Part shown: positions 18,701 through 26,342 of the stretch, piece by piece
Numbering within the stretch: position 1 is the stretch's first letter
How the letters are laid out: the number at the start of each line of letters is the position of its first letter
Assembly: GCF_011059145.1 (NCBI RefSeq)
Contig: NZ_JAALLT010000005.1
Location: 40,850-104,849 of the forward strand
Direction: 5' to 3'
Length of the DNA: 64,000 nucleotides
Origin: Halalkalibaculum roseum
GTDB taxonomy: Bacteria; Bacteroidota; Rhodothermia; Balneolales; Balneolaceae
Notes under the pieces: generated by a model
Seen by the model: the letters and a program-made list of their open reading frames with translations, nothing else
Database searches by the model: none
What the model was told of the DNA's origin: nothing
Program-made: the position numbers and the translations under genes

Positions 18701-19211
18701 CTCAGTATTCTATGAGGAGAGCTGGCAAAATCCGAACCTAATAGATACGCGAGGAATAGCACTGGAGCGTATCAATCCATTAGGCCCCAGCAGTGATCCC
18801 TCAAACTGGAGTTCCAATACCTTACTACTGGGTGGCACGCCGGGCTCTGAAAATTCTATCTTCCAGGTTACCGCGAATCAGCCCGAATCTACCGGAATAA
18901 GCTTCAGTCCGAACCCTTTTTCGCCGGACGATGACGGCACAGATGATCATCTGTTCATCAACTACAAACTGGATCAACCCGACTACCTGCTGAAAGTTCA
19001 GATATACGATCGATACGGGCGATTGGTAAGAAAACTGGCAGACGGAGTGCCGGGCAGTTTTGAGGGTTCGCTTATTTGGGACGGTAGAAATGATAATGGA
19101 AAGAGCAATCGCATTGGCATTTATATCGTGGTATTTGAGGCGATCAATAGTACGGTAGGCAGAAACAGGGCATTTAAAAAGACGGTGGTACTTGCCAGAA
19201 GGCTTCAATAG
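15789..19211 (+). CDS. Large secreted protein with [Ig-like + lamin-tail] x3 and C-terminal FlgD-like Ig domain
   Basis: 1140 residues from the ATG at 15789; the frame is open from 15732, but that upstream ATG lies inside a terminator-like hairpin. The N-terminal signal peptide ends near LPIYGQSINF. A ~220-residue beta-rich lectin/LamG-like region comes first (INFEDGFSDGDFTQNPAWIG). Three repeats follow, each an SbsA-like Ig domain (SVNVTFNRNYDPSTVQ; ILLLSFNEELDAQSAT; LISVHFNEFIDPEQNT) and then a lamin-tail domain beginning (D)VVINEFMYDP, DIVINEILYDE or DVVINEIMYNP, with EYVELKN or EFVELFN. The end (FSPNPFSPDDDGTDDHLF then YDRYGRLVRKL and WDGRNDNGK) is the FlgD-like Ig/cell-surface sorting type. 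Probably exported and surface-exposed; function unknown. Confidence 0.85.
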   Translation: MIKLPALFREWFLSVSSPAARTVLMIILLCKLSCLPIYGQSINFEDGFSDGDFTQNPAWIGDTTHFVVTRVNDNYQLRLRGDQNNGGIAYLSVPSSGTIGDWEFYINFEGFAPSAGNKAEIVLMSDISDLTGAFNGYVLQGGENGSEDVFRIIRFDNGSPASIVLSGTTNISAGGDYRVKVSRTNDGTWMLSVANTYEDLPVPEATPQIDNTYTSTAYFGVKVTYSATRYNRFFFDFKIDLPPFAVQNITASASSVNVTFNRNYDPSTVQAADFNTTPDLGPPASILFTSPSTVRLNYNSNIQGNRYELSVNNIWDEHGEQIALNSRYEFYVFDPSFRNDVVINEFMYDPPLGLPEYVELKNRSGNYLNLMGWKIGDKSGTGTIVQDTLVLEPGSLLAISSDTAALTLEFGSGNYLSVNTGNFPSLNNGGDAIRILNNQGILIDSLYYYPDWGGEDIAMERRSVDAVSDKKANWGDSPQGIGTPGSPNLVEQDINPPVLTAVNATGANILLLSFNEELDAQSATDASHYAISPAIGINLISTIADSVLIYLSSELQPLQTYIISVNGVKDIFGNAMDTYSLDVRYIPFGRVATGDIVINEILYDETENGYTEFVELFNTTKKNFDLSEWLIGDATDLAKLPERATFLAGDYLVLTADAGFANGQESTIYISGFPSLNNSDDIIFLKDREGITVDSLNYTKEWSHASPGVSMERKDPSGASNDPSNWKESAAGEGHTAGLENSVHQRDQTPPSMIFAKRVTPELISVHFNEFIDPEQNTVFDMDGSVMSIEGFEVSNANRILLKTPVSKSRILSQVITARNLRDMVGNNTTNQSIPLARKVAPGDVVINEIMYNPISDSEDNLPDQSEYVELKNTRDYAISLEGIYLRDATDENGEVRSLNPVSSKYKWIPAGGLALIYSDEKEAFTESKIASFFGLQVDNTLNLRIDRSSLGLANDRDAIYLADPSGTTIDSVFYEESWQNPNLIDTRGIALERINPLGPSSDPSNWSSNTLLLGGTPGSENSIFQVTANQPESTGISFSPNPFSPDDDGTDDHLFINYKLDQPDYLLKVQIYDRYGRLVRKLADGVPGSFEGSLIWDGRNDNGKSNRIGIYIVVFEAINSTVGRNRAFKKTVVLARRLQ

Positions 19212-19297
19212 TGTTTGAATTTTATATACTTGAAATTAGGATTTAGGAATTGGGTCTCTTTTGTTAATTTCAAGATCAATTTTCAAACGATAGAAAT

Positions 19298-20122
19298 ATG
19301 AGTAAAAAAGGTCCCATTGGCATTTTCGATTCCGGCTATGGAGGACTCACCGTACTGAAAGAAATTGTCAATGAGTTGCCTGATTACGATTATCTCTACC
19401 TGGGTGACAATGCAAGAAGTCCGTATGGCACACGATCCTTTCAAACCATCTATGATTATACCTTAGAGTGCGTAAAGCACCTGTTTTCACAAGATTGTCA
19501 TCTTATCATACTGGCTTGCAATACGGCCTCGGCAAAAGCTCTACGAAATATTCAACAACAGGATCTTCCTGAAATTGATCCGCAGCGAAGAGTACTTGGG
19601 GTTATAAGGCCCACTGCAGAGGTGATTGGCAACTATTCGGGAAGCGGTCACGTCGGGGTGCTGGGTACCGGAGGTACTGTTAATTCCGAATCGTATGTCA
19701 TGGAAATCAAAAAGCAGTTTCCGGAACTGACCGTTGTGCAGGAAGCCTGCCCGATGTGGGTACCGTTAGTAGAAAACGGAGAATACGACAAACCGGGAGC
19801 CGACTACTTTGTGCAGCAGCATGTGGAACGTGTTTTGGCCAAAGATCCAAAAGTTGACACCCTCCTTCTTGCCTGCACCCACTATCCCCTTCTAATGAAA
19901 AAGATTCGTGAGTATACACCGGAACATGTTTCGGTATTAAGTCAGGGCGAAATTGTTGCGGAAAGCCTGAAGGACTATCTGAATAGGCACCCTGAGATCG
20001 ATGAAAAATGTTCCAAAGGAGGAAGTCGACACTTTCTGACGACTGACTCCACGGAAGAGTTTGATGCACACGGCAAGGAATTCTTCGGCAATGAAATAAC
20101 CTCAGAATATGTACACCTCTAG
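19298..20122 (+). CDS. murI: Glutamate racemase
   Basis: 274 residues. It interconverts L- and D-glutamate for peptidoglycan stem peptides. IGIFDSGYGGLTVL gives the D11-S12 pair; the two catalytic cysteines are C74 (LACNTASAKA) and C193 (LACTHYPLL). DNARSPYGTRS is the conserved glutamate-binding loop. Length is typical. Apparently monocistronic, converging on the PhoH gene across a repeat-rich 89-bp gap. Confidence 0.96.
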   Translation: MSKKGPIGIFDSGYGGLTVLKEIVNELPDYDYLYLGDNARSPYGTRSFQTIYDYTLECVKHLFSQDCHLIILACNTASAKALRNIQQQDLPEIDPQRRVLGVIRPTAEVIGNYSGSGHVGVLGTGGTVNSESYVMEIKKQFPELTVVQEACPMWVPLVENGEYDKPGADYFVQQHVERVLAKDPKVDTLLLACTHYPLLMKKIREYTPEHVSVLSQGEIVAESLKDYLNRHPEIDEKCSKGGSRHFLTTDSTEEFDAHGKEFFGNEITSEYVHL

Positions 20123-20125
20123 TTT

Positions 20126-20211
20126 TTGCCGCAGATCTGAACGGAAGGGTACAGATTAACGAGCGATGCTGTGCATCATTTGTAAATCAATTAATCTGTG
20201 CAAATCTGAGG
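20126..20211. repeat. CAGATTAA/TTAATCTG inverted repeat at convergent junction
   Basis: Between murI and the PhoH gene, CAGATTAA (20152-20159) is matched by TTAATCTG (20191-20198), with an inner GATGC/GCATC hairpin (20165-20177) and outer GCCGCAGAT / AATCTGAGGC arms. It reads like the widely dispersed 'CCGCAGATT... AATCTGTG' intergenic repeat seen in many bacterial genomes. It may end transcription from both sides. Confidence 0.55.
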
Positions 20212-21546
20212 CTACAGAAGCTTGCTGGCGAGATTTGCCAGTTCCGATCGCTCTCCTTTTTCCAGGTTGATGTGCGCATATAGATCATTATCATGCATAC
20301 GGTCTACCAGGTATGAGAGTCCGTTGCTCTGGGTATCCAGGTACGGGGTATCAATTTGAAAAATATCACCGGTAAAGATCACCTTCGTATTTTCACCGGC
20401 CCGGGTGATAATGGTTTTAACCTCATGAGGCGTCAGATTCTGAGCCTCATCCACAATAAAGATCACATTCGACAGGCTACGTCCCCGAATATAGGCCAGA
20501 GGTACGATGCGCAGCTTCTCCGTTTCCACCATCTCGTCAATTTTCTTGAAAGGCTTGCTGCTCTCTTTAAACTGGTTTTTGATGAAAGAGAGGTTATCCC
20601 ATAATGGTTGCATATAGGGATCTATCTTTGATTTCACATCTCCGGGTAAGTAACCGATATCCTTATTGCTCAAAGGGACTATAGGTCTTGCCAGATAGAT
20701 CTGCTGAAAATCACGCCGCTGTTCCAGGGCACCGGCCAAGGCCAGTAATGTTTTGCCCGTACCTGCCGCTCCTGTAATGGTAACCAAAAGGTTCTCCGGA
20801 TTCATGATAGCCTGCAGTGCAAAGGTCTGTTCTGCATTCTTAGGTTTGACCCCATAGGCTGCCAGTTTGTTCACCGGTTCGATCAGCTCAGACTTTGAGT
20901 TGTAATACCCGAGTGCAGAACTGGAGTGATTTTTCAGAATATAAAAGTGGTTGCTCGAAGGTTTGCTCTCGGTGACTTCTCCCGGTTTCAGATTGCCCTC
21001 GCGGTAAAATTTATTGATGAGCTCGGCATCCTCATACTTCACCTCGGTTTTACCCTTATAGAGGTGATCAATGTCCTTGACCTGTACCGTTTCATAATCT
21101 TCGGCTTCAATATTCAGCGCCCTGGCCTTGATTCTGAGATTGATATCCTTTGAAACCAGGATCACCTTTTTATCCGGCTCGTCTTCCATCAACTTGAGGG
21201 CGGAATTCAGAATGCGGTGATCGTTCTTCTGGTTGCCGAAAATGTCGGAAGCATCGACTTCACTCGACTCGTCCTTCAAAACCCTCAGCTTGCCATGGGT
21301 TCGCCCGTTGAGCGGTATCCACTGCTGCAGCATATTTTTGTCGGAAATTTTATCAAGATATCGGATGAATTCCCGCGCATGAAGGTTGATTACGTTATTT
21401 CCTTTCTTAAAGGTATCAAGCTCTTCCAGAACGGTGATGGGGATGGCGATGTCGTTCTTCTGGAAGTTTTTTACTGCGTCATAGTCATATAAAAGTACGG
21501 AGGTATCAAGTACAAAGATCTTTCGGGGCTTCTTGGCTCTGGGCAT
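20212..21546 (-). CDS. PIN domain + PhoH ATPase (YlaK/PhoH2-like)
   Basis: 444 residues. An N-terminal PIN RNase domain (about 8-150) keeps its acidic residues: D14 (FVLDTSVLL), E41 (LEELD), D109 and D134 (SKDINLR). A PhoH-type P-loop ATPase follows, with Walker A G259-A-A-G-T-G-K-T and Walker B FIVDEAQNLTPHEVK plus VIFTGD. PhoH2 proteins couple RNA unwinding to endonucleolytic cleavage. No antitoxin-like small ORF overlaps upstream, so a classic PhoAT toxin-antitoxin arrangement is not evident. Its upstream region holds an 18-bp perfect palindrome. Confidence 0.92.
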   Translation of the reverse strand: MPRAKKPRKIFVLDTSVLLYDYDAVKNFQKNDIAIPITVLEELDTFKKGNNVINLHAREFIRYLDKISDKNMLQQWIPLNGRTHGKLRVLKDESSEVDASDIFGNQKNDHRILNSALKLMEDEPDKKVILVSKDINLRIKARALNIEAEDYETVQVKDIDHLYKGKTEVKYEDAELINKFYREGNLKPGEVTESKPSSNHFYILKNHSSSALGYYNSKSELIEPVNKLAAYGVKPKNAEQTFALQAIMNPENLLVTITGAAGTGKTLLALAGALEQRRDFQQIYLARPIVPLSNKDIGYLPGDVKSKIDPYMQPLWDNLSFIKNQFKESSKPFKKIDEMVETEKLRIVPLAYIRGRSLSNVIFIVDEAQNLTPHEVKTIITRAGENTKVIFTGDIFQIDTPYLDTQSNGLSYLVDRMHDNDLYAHINLEKGERSELANLASKLL

Positions 21547-21660
21547 AAAGATCAGGGATTAAATTGAAAGAACGTCGGTGATGATATGAATCTATTTCAA
21601 CGATATATAAACAAACAATGAGAAGCAATTCCTAAAGACATCTTAATTAAAAAATAATGC

Positions 21661-21705
21661 GGAAGGGGAAAGGGGTATAGGGTATAAGGTGGAAGGGTAA
21701 AGCTA
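21661..21705. repeat. GTATAGGGTATAAGG repeat (solo copy)
   Basis: GGGGTATAGGGTATAAGGT (21672-21690) within a purine-rich stretch, in the 288-bp gap between the PhoH gene start and the end of the small membrane protein gene. It matches the arms at 8053 and 9098. No inverted partner is visible nearby. Confidence 0.55.
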
Positions 21706-21746
21706 TTTCTTTTCTTTTTAAGTAAAAATTTGGTTTATCAGATTAC

Positions 21747-21764
21747 TTCTAATTTAAATTAGAA
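21747..21764. promoter_or_regulatory. 18-bp perfect palindrome upstream of the PhoH gene
   Basis: TTCTAATTTAAATTAGAA is perfectly self-complementary and lies 200 bp upstream of the PhoH start and 70 bp past the end of the next gene. It could be an operator. Its AT richness makes chance occurrence possible, and no T-run points to termination. Confidence 0.35.
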
Positions 21765-21834
21765 TTCTCGATACTATACATTCCTTGAAAATAACTTAAC
21801 ATAAGGCACTCCAAAGATTCATTTACAGGCTAAT

Positions 21835-22119
21835 TCAGTTTGGCAATATCAAGGCAATTAAAAACAGCATTCCGGAACCGATTAGTACCCAGGACAGAGG
21901 TTTGGCAAAGTTAAAAGTGTAGCCTCCCCCGGTTCGTTTTGGCACAATGATACGTGGATCATCTCTATTGGAATAGATTAAATTACTCTGCCAGTTTGAG
22001 GACTCCTTTACGTGCTCTTCACCCCTGTTCTCACGGTGCCAGCGGGAACTGACAACAGAATTGTATACAAGCAGTACTACCAGAAATATCACGGCTACTG
22101 CTGCAATGGTCAGTTTCAT
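21835..22119 (-). CDS. Small two-helix membrane protein, DUF5808-like
   Basis: 94 residues. It has an N-terminal helix (AVAVIFLVVLLVYN), a hydrophilic middle and a C-terminal helix (WVLIGSGMLFLIALI). The middle contains NRDDPRIIVPKRTGGGYTFN, closely matching the DUF5808 pattern (DDPR-x-hydrophobic-VPKR...N). No function is known. It starts 29 bp downstream of the TrmH-type gene in the same direction and is probably cotranscribed with it. Confidence 0.7.
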   Translation of the reverse strand: MKLTIAAVAVIFLVVLLVYNSVVSSRWHRENRGEEHVKESSNWQSNLIYSNRDDPRIIVPKRTGGGYTFNFAKPLSWVLIGSGMLFLIALILPN

Positions 22120-22148
22120 AATCGACGTACTATTACCTTTTTATAAAC

Positions 22149-22931
22149 CTAAGATCTGATTGCGAAGAGTGCAATTGCCGTGGCAATAGCGGCATTCAGA
22201 CTCTCTACCTCCTTTTGACCGGGTGCAGATTCAATGCGGAGAGGTATTCTATGCTCTGAAAAGAGTTGTGGGTCAGCCCCGTTTGCTTCATTACCGGTAA
22301 GCAGTATGGTCTTTTCAGAAGTCTTGATTTCCCTGATATCCCGGGACCCCTCTCCACCATCCAGGATCAAAACTTGCCATCCGTGATTTTCAAACTCCTT
22401 GAGCCCGTTTTGAAGCTCAAGGTTGCAATGATTCAAAGAGCCGGTAGCACCTGCTGTACTTCGCACTACTTTGGGATGAAACAAGTCAACCGTTCCTTTA
22501 CCGGATAGCAGCCCTGACGCACCGAACCAAACTGCAGTACGTATCATGGTTCCAAGATTTCCAGGATCCTGAATTCGGTCTGTCGCTAAAAGAATACCGG
22601 TTTCTTCAATCAACTCAGCAACCGGCGACTCGGGAGGCATTCTACATAGAGCCAAAACGCCCTGCGGTGAATCGGTATCGCTGATTTCCTGAAAGTATCC
22701 CCGATCAATGGAGGATGTCGGATAGTAATTTGCCTTTTCATCCCACTCGGGCTGATCCCAGTAATTTTGCGACTTATCGAAGAACAATTCTGCGATTTCA
22801 ACTTTACCGTTATGAATAATCTGCTCTACCGCACGAGCTCCTTCTATCACAAAGAGTCGCTCCTGCTCGCGGTATTTTCTCCTGTTGAGTTTTCTTAGCA
22901 GTGTCAGCCGGCTATTGGATATGTCTTTCAT
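22149..22931 (-). CDS. TrmH/SpoU-family rRNA/tRNA 2'-O-methyltransferase
   Basis: 260 residues. The N-terminal substrate-binding domain (KLNRRKYREQERLFVIEG) is followed by a SPOUT catalytic domain with the three knot motifs: TDRIQDPGNLGTMIRTA (motif 1), ILLTGNEANG (motif 2) and EVESLNAAIATAIALF (motif 3). It methylates ribose 2'-OH with SAM. YsgA/RlmB-like overall; the target nucleotide is not predictable. Divergent from the ALDH gene with 121 bp between starts. Confidence 0.92.
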   Translation of the reverse strand: MKDISNSRLTLLRKLNRRKYREQERLFVIEGARAVEQIIHNGKVEIAELFFDKSQNYWDQPEWDEKANYYPTSSIDRGYFQEISDTDSPQGVLALCRMPPESPVAELIEETGILLATDRIQDPGNLGTMIRTAVWFGASGLLSGKGTVDLFHPKVVRSTAGATGSLNHCNLELQNGLKEFENHGWQVLILDGGEGSRDIREIKTSEKTILLTGNEANGADPQLFSEHRIPLRIESAPGQKEVESLNAAIATAIALFAIRS

Positions 22932-23011
22932 TTCAGATATTTAAGATTATTCAGTAATAATATGCAGATGCATTGGCTGGCAATATGTTCTTAAAACATA
23001 AAAACTATCCT

Positions 23012-23019
23012 TATCTTTA
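23012..23019 (+). promoter_or_regulatory. Candidate -7 box (TATCTTTA) for the ALDH7 gene
   Basis: One base from TAnnTTTG, 33 bp upstream of the ATG at 23053. No TTG at -33. Confidence 0.3.
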
Positions 23020-23052
23020 ACACGAATTATTAAGCACAACAAAAGTAGCACT

Positions 23053-24582
23053 ATGGATTTTTTAAAGAACCTGGGTATCGAGAATAGTAATCCCGGCACA
23101 AGCACGGGACAAAATTTTTTGGGTGAGGATCATTCAGAAGAGATTATGAGTCAAACTCCGATTGACGGATCTGAAATTGCAAGCGTCACCATAACATCCC
23201 GAGCTGAATACGATGAAGTGGTAGAAAAGGCACAGGATGCATTCAAAGAGTGGCGTATGGTACCGGCCCCGGAGCGCGGTGAAATTGTACGTCAAATCGG
23301 CTTGGAACTCAGAGCCCACAAAGAAGATCTTGGCAAGCTGGTTTCTTACGAAATGGGCAAGATATATCAGGAAGGTCTAGGGGAAGTTCAGGAAATGATC
23401 GATATCTGTGATTTTGCCGTAGGCCTTTCCCGACAGCTTTACGGAAAGACCATGCAGTCCGAGAGACCGAAACATCGCATGTACGAGCAGTGGCATCCTC
23501 TCGGAATTTGCGGAATTATTTCCGCCTTTAACTTTCCGGTCGCCGTATATAGCTGGAATGCCATGATTGCAGCTGTTTGCGGAGACGTCATGATCTGGAA
23601 GGGATCGGAAAAGACCCCGTTGTGCGGAGTAGCTGTCCAAAAAATCATCGCTAAAGTTCTAAAACGAAACGGCATATCCGAAGGAGTTTTCAATCTCATA
23701 ACAGGAGGAAGAGAAGTCGGTGAATGGATGGCTGAAGATGAGCGGATTCCATTGATTTCCGCCACAGGTTCAATTCGAATGGGCAAGGAAGTTGCCAAAA
23801 CAGTGGGTGCGCGCCTGGGTAAAACCATCCTCGAACTTGGTGGCAACAACGCCATCATTATATCCGAACACTCCGATCTGGAAATGGCCATCAGGGCAAC
23901 CGTCTTCGGCTCCGTCGGCACATGCGGACAGCGCTGCACCTCCACGCGCCGGCTCATTGTTCACGAATCGGTATTTGATGAACTAAAAGAACGACTGGTC
24001 AAACTTTACGATGGTATCAATATCGGAAATCCCCTGGATGAAGATACCCTTGTAGGTCCGATGATTGATGAAGATGCCGTTGACAACATGAATGCCGCTC
24101 TGAAGGAAGTTCAGGAAGCAGGCGGAGAGCTGGTCTATGGGGGCGAAACGGTTGATAAAGCAGGACTCGAGGGTGGCCATTATGTTAAACCGGCTATAGT
24201 CATTGCCCAAAACGATTATGAAATTGTTCAGGAAGAAACCTTTGCCCCGATTCTTTACCTGATCAAATACAGTGATCTTGATGAAGCCATCGCCATGCAT
24301 AACGGCGTTAAACAGGGACTGAGCTCCTCCATGTTTACCCTAAATATGCGAGAAGCTGAAACCTTTTTGAGTTCCCGGGGATCAGATTGCGGTATAGCCA
24401 ATATCAATGTCGGAACCAGTGGAGCAGAGATTGGAGGCGCTTTCGGTGGTGAAAAAGAAACAGGCGGCGGCCGGGAATCCGGGTCGGACGCTTGGAAAGC
24501 CTACATGCGACGACAGACCAATACCATCAACTGGGGAGACGAGATGCCCCTGGCACAGGGAATTGAATTTGATGTAGAGTAA
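23053..24582 (+). CDS. ALDH7-type aldehyde dehydrogenase (alpha-aminoadipate semialdehyde dehydrogenase-like)
   Basis: 509 residues. NAD(P)-dependent oxidation of an aldehyde to the acid. The catalytic residues are N160 (SAFNFPV), E261 (LELGGNN) and C295 (CGQRCTS). GICGIISAFNFPVAVYSWNA and MIWKGSEKTPL are close to the antiquitin/ALDH7 subgroup, which handles alpha-aminoadipate semialdehyde in lysine catabolism or betaine/aminoaldehyde substrates. No lysine-catabolism gene is adjacent, so the substrate stays inferred. The gene runs into a 7-nt-periodic inverted repeat right after its stop. Confidence 0.92.
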   Translation: MDFLKNLGIENSNPGTSTGQNFLGEDHSEEIMSQTPIDGSEIASVTITSRAEYDEVVEKAQDAFKEWRMVPAPERGEIVRQIGLELRAHKEDLGKLVSYEMGKIYQEGLGEVQEMIDICDFAVGLSRQLYGKTMQSERPKHRMYEQWHPLGICGIISAFNFPVAVYSWNAMIAAVCGDVMIWKGSEKTPLCGVAVQKIIAKVLKRNGISEGVFNLITGGREVGEWMAEDERIPLISATGSIRMGKEVAKTVGARLGKTILELGGNNAIIISEHSDLEMAIRATVFGSVGTCGQRCTSTRRLIVHESVFDELKERLVKLYDGINIGNPLDEDTLVGPMIDEDAVDNMNAALKEVQEAGGELVYGGETVDKAGLEGGHYVKPAIVIAQNDYEIVQEETFAPILYLIKYSDLDEAIAMHNGVKQGLSSSMFTLNMREAETFLSSRGSDCGIANINVGTSGAEIGGAFGGEKETGGGRESGSDAWKAYMRRQTNTINWGDEMPLAQGIEFDVE

Positions 24583-24592
24583 GAGCCGGAGA

Positions 24593-24687
24593 TTAGATGT
24601 TGGATGTTAGAAGCTGGATGTTGGAAATTATAAATTAGGATCCAACCTCTAGCTTCCAACCTCTAGCTTCTAGCTTCTAATTTCTAA
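24593..24687. repeat. Heptanucleotide-periodic inverted repeat
   Basis: Left arm in 7-mers: TTAGATG, TTGGATG, TTAGAAG, CTGGATG, TTGGAAA, TTATAAA. Right arm, as the reverse complement: AACCTCT, AGCTTCC, AACCTCT, AGCTTCT, AGCTTCT, AATTTCT. The arms can pair into a long imperfect hairpin filling the gap between the converging ALDH and DUF3078 genes. The last heptad overlaps the DUF3078 stop codon. Related 7-mers occur at 33405-33520 and 38630-38766. Confidence 0.75.
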
Positions 24688-25631
24688 AGTAGGCTAAAAG
24701 AGAGCCCTACCGACAGAACCTGCTTAATCTGCGCCTTCGTGGAAAAGTCATCATCATAGATCACCACGAATTGAAAAGATGTGTTCAGGTAATCATTAAT
24801 CTTACCGATCACTTCGTTTGAGAACACGATATCCGTACTCTTAATATTGCGCTGCAGGTTGGTAAAGGTTTCGAAGATACTGATGAGTTTTACATTGCTG
24901 ACAATGGTTTTCTCAAAATTTAGGCCGGTGGCATAACCGGGCTCAAAACGAAATTTTTCTCCCGGCTTCAATCCGTAACGTTCGGAGAGACGTGTATCGG
25001 AAACGATGGTCTCTTTAAAAGCCAAACCTGCCTCAGCTGTAAAATAATCAGCGGGATTATAAGCGATACCGGCTATTTGTGTAAAGTAGGCCGGTGCAAA
25101 AAACTTGGATATCAGAATCGGATCTTGACCATCCGGGACATTGTAATCAAATCCTTCATCAAACTGGGTGGCAAAATTGATATTCCCGAAGGCACTCCAG
25201 CGTTCATCATCAAACAGATAGCTGAACTTATTGTTTACGGCAATACGGTCGTCGGTCTTCCGTGTTCCTTCGCCTTCCAGCTTTGCTTTACCGTATTTCA
25301 GATTGGTGGTCAAGGCATAGGCAAATTTGTCTTTTCGGTAGCGAAGATTAAAAACCGTAGAAGCCGTTACGCTGATGGTATTTACACCACCCTGACTCCA
25401 GTTGCGATAGGCAGCCTGTGAGCCGTTAAATCCACCCACCCAGTTATAATCCCAGCCTACCAGCGTGTCGCTTACAATAAAAGCACTGTTTACCTTTGAA
25501 ATATCACTGGCAGAAATGTCATCATCCTCACTTAATAAATCACTGATTTCAATCGCTTCCTGGGCTGAAGTTGTAGTCACACTAAAAAAACAAAGCAATA
25601 GTGTGAGAGCGGTCGTAATAATTTTATCCAT
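24684..25631 (-). CDS. DUF3078 outer-membrane beta-barrel-like protein
   Basis: 315 residues. The signal peptide is cleaved near VTTTSAQEA. The mature chain has alternating amphipathic strands and ends in VLSVGLSFSLL, with aromatic/hydrophobic C-terminal residues as in outer-membrane barrels. SQAAYRNWSQGGVNTISVTA matches the conserved N-terminal motif of DUF3078, a family largely restricted to Bacteroidota and relatives. Function unknown. Its stop codon lies inside the heptad repeat. Confidence 0.82.
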   Translation of the reverse strand: MDKIITTALTLLLCFFSVTTTSAQEAIEISDLLSEDDDISASDISKVNSAFIVSDTLVGWDYNWVGGFNGSQAAYRNWSQGGVNTISVTASTVFNLRYRKDKFAYALTTNLKYGKAKLEGEGTRKTDDRIAVNNKFSYLFDDERWSAFGNINFATQFDEGFDYNVPDGQDPILISKFFAPAYFTQIAGIAYNPADYFTAEAGLAFKETIVSDTRLSERYGLKPGEKFRFEPGYATGLNFEKTIVSNVKLISIFETFTNLQRNIKSTDIVFSNEVIGKINDYLNTSFQFVVIYDDDFSTKAQIKQVLSVGLSFSLL

Positions 25632-25704
25632 CTGTTTCGATATTATTCATGATTAATAGTGCGCCTAAACTACAACATTTTAGTTTTTTGGGAAAGTGAC
25701 AAAT

Positions 25705-26217
25705 CTAGTGAAGCGACTTTTCCAAAATGACCGTAAAAGGCTCACCATTTTTTAATTCGAGGTGCACATGTTCATCGAGTTTGGTAGGCAGATCAAGACC
25801 TACGAAGCGGGCAATAATTGGATATTTACGATGACCGCGGTCTACCAGCGTAACAGTATGGACCTCATCGGGCGCATGATCTCGTGTAATCAGCTTGAGG
25901 GCCTCAAACATGGTAGTCCCTGAAAAGATCACATCATCAACCAGTAAAACATACTTACCTTGCAGTGAAAAATCCGTTTTTGAGGAGCTGTTTTTCTTCA
26001 CCTCAAGCCTATTGCAAGCGATGGGATTGTCAAGGAGATCTTTCAGATAGCGGCAAAGCATTTCAGAAACCGCATACCCCCTTTTGTTGATACCCAGCAG
26101 AACCAGTTCTTTGGATGCCTTATTATCCTCTGCAACCTGGTGCGCAATTCGCTTTAGAGAACGCTCGATTCGCTTTGCATCCATTAGGGCGAGGGTATCT
26201 TCAGTGTCCTTATTCAT
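25705..26217 (-). CDS. pyrR: PyrR-like phosphoribosyltransferase
   Basis: 170 residues, type I phosphoribosyltransferase. The PRPP loop is YVLLVDDVIFSGTTM (90-103), and VDRGHRKYPIIARFVGLDLPT plus the C-terminal EPFTV match the PyrR family: uracil phosphoribosyltransferase and, in Gram-positives, attenuation regulator of the pyr operon. No pyr operon or attenuator structure is seen here (pyrF is 11 kb away), so the regulatory role is uncertain. Confidence 0.85.
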   Translation of the reverse strand: MNKDTEDTLALMDAKRIERSLKRIAHQVAEDNKASKELVLLGINKRGYAVSEMLCRYLKDLLDNPIACNRLEVKKNSSSKTDFSLQGKYVLLVDDVIFSGTTMFEALKLITRDHAPDEVHTVTLVDRGHRKYPIIARFVGLDLPTKLDEHVHLELKNGEPFTVILEKSLH

Positions 26218-26342
26218 GTGTCTTTAAATTTTTATATACCAGGTTAAACTTATGTAACGTTATTTAAACTGATTAGCTTTTTCAGTAACTTAATGTAGCA
26301 AAGAAGACAGGAAGCCACCAACCTAAAAACAGGGAGAATAAT

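Noticed and set aside
20212..21546. PhoAT toxin-antitoxin pair
   Set aside because: No small antitoxin ORF overlaps or closely precedes the PIN-PhoH gene.
23439..23957. 172-residue minus-strand ORF inside the ALDH7 gene
   Set aside because: Shadow of the ALDH frame; composition mirrors codon bias of the sense gene.
24593..24687. CRISPR-like array
   Set aside because: Units are 7 nt, without spacers, and the two halves are inverted.
26218..26342. PyrR-type attenuator near pyrR
   Set aside because: The short AT-rich upstream region shows no terminator/antiterminator pair, and no pyr operon follows.
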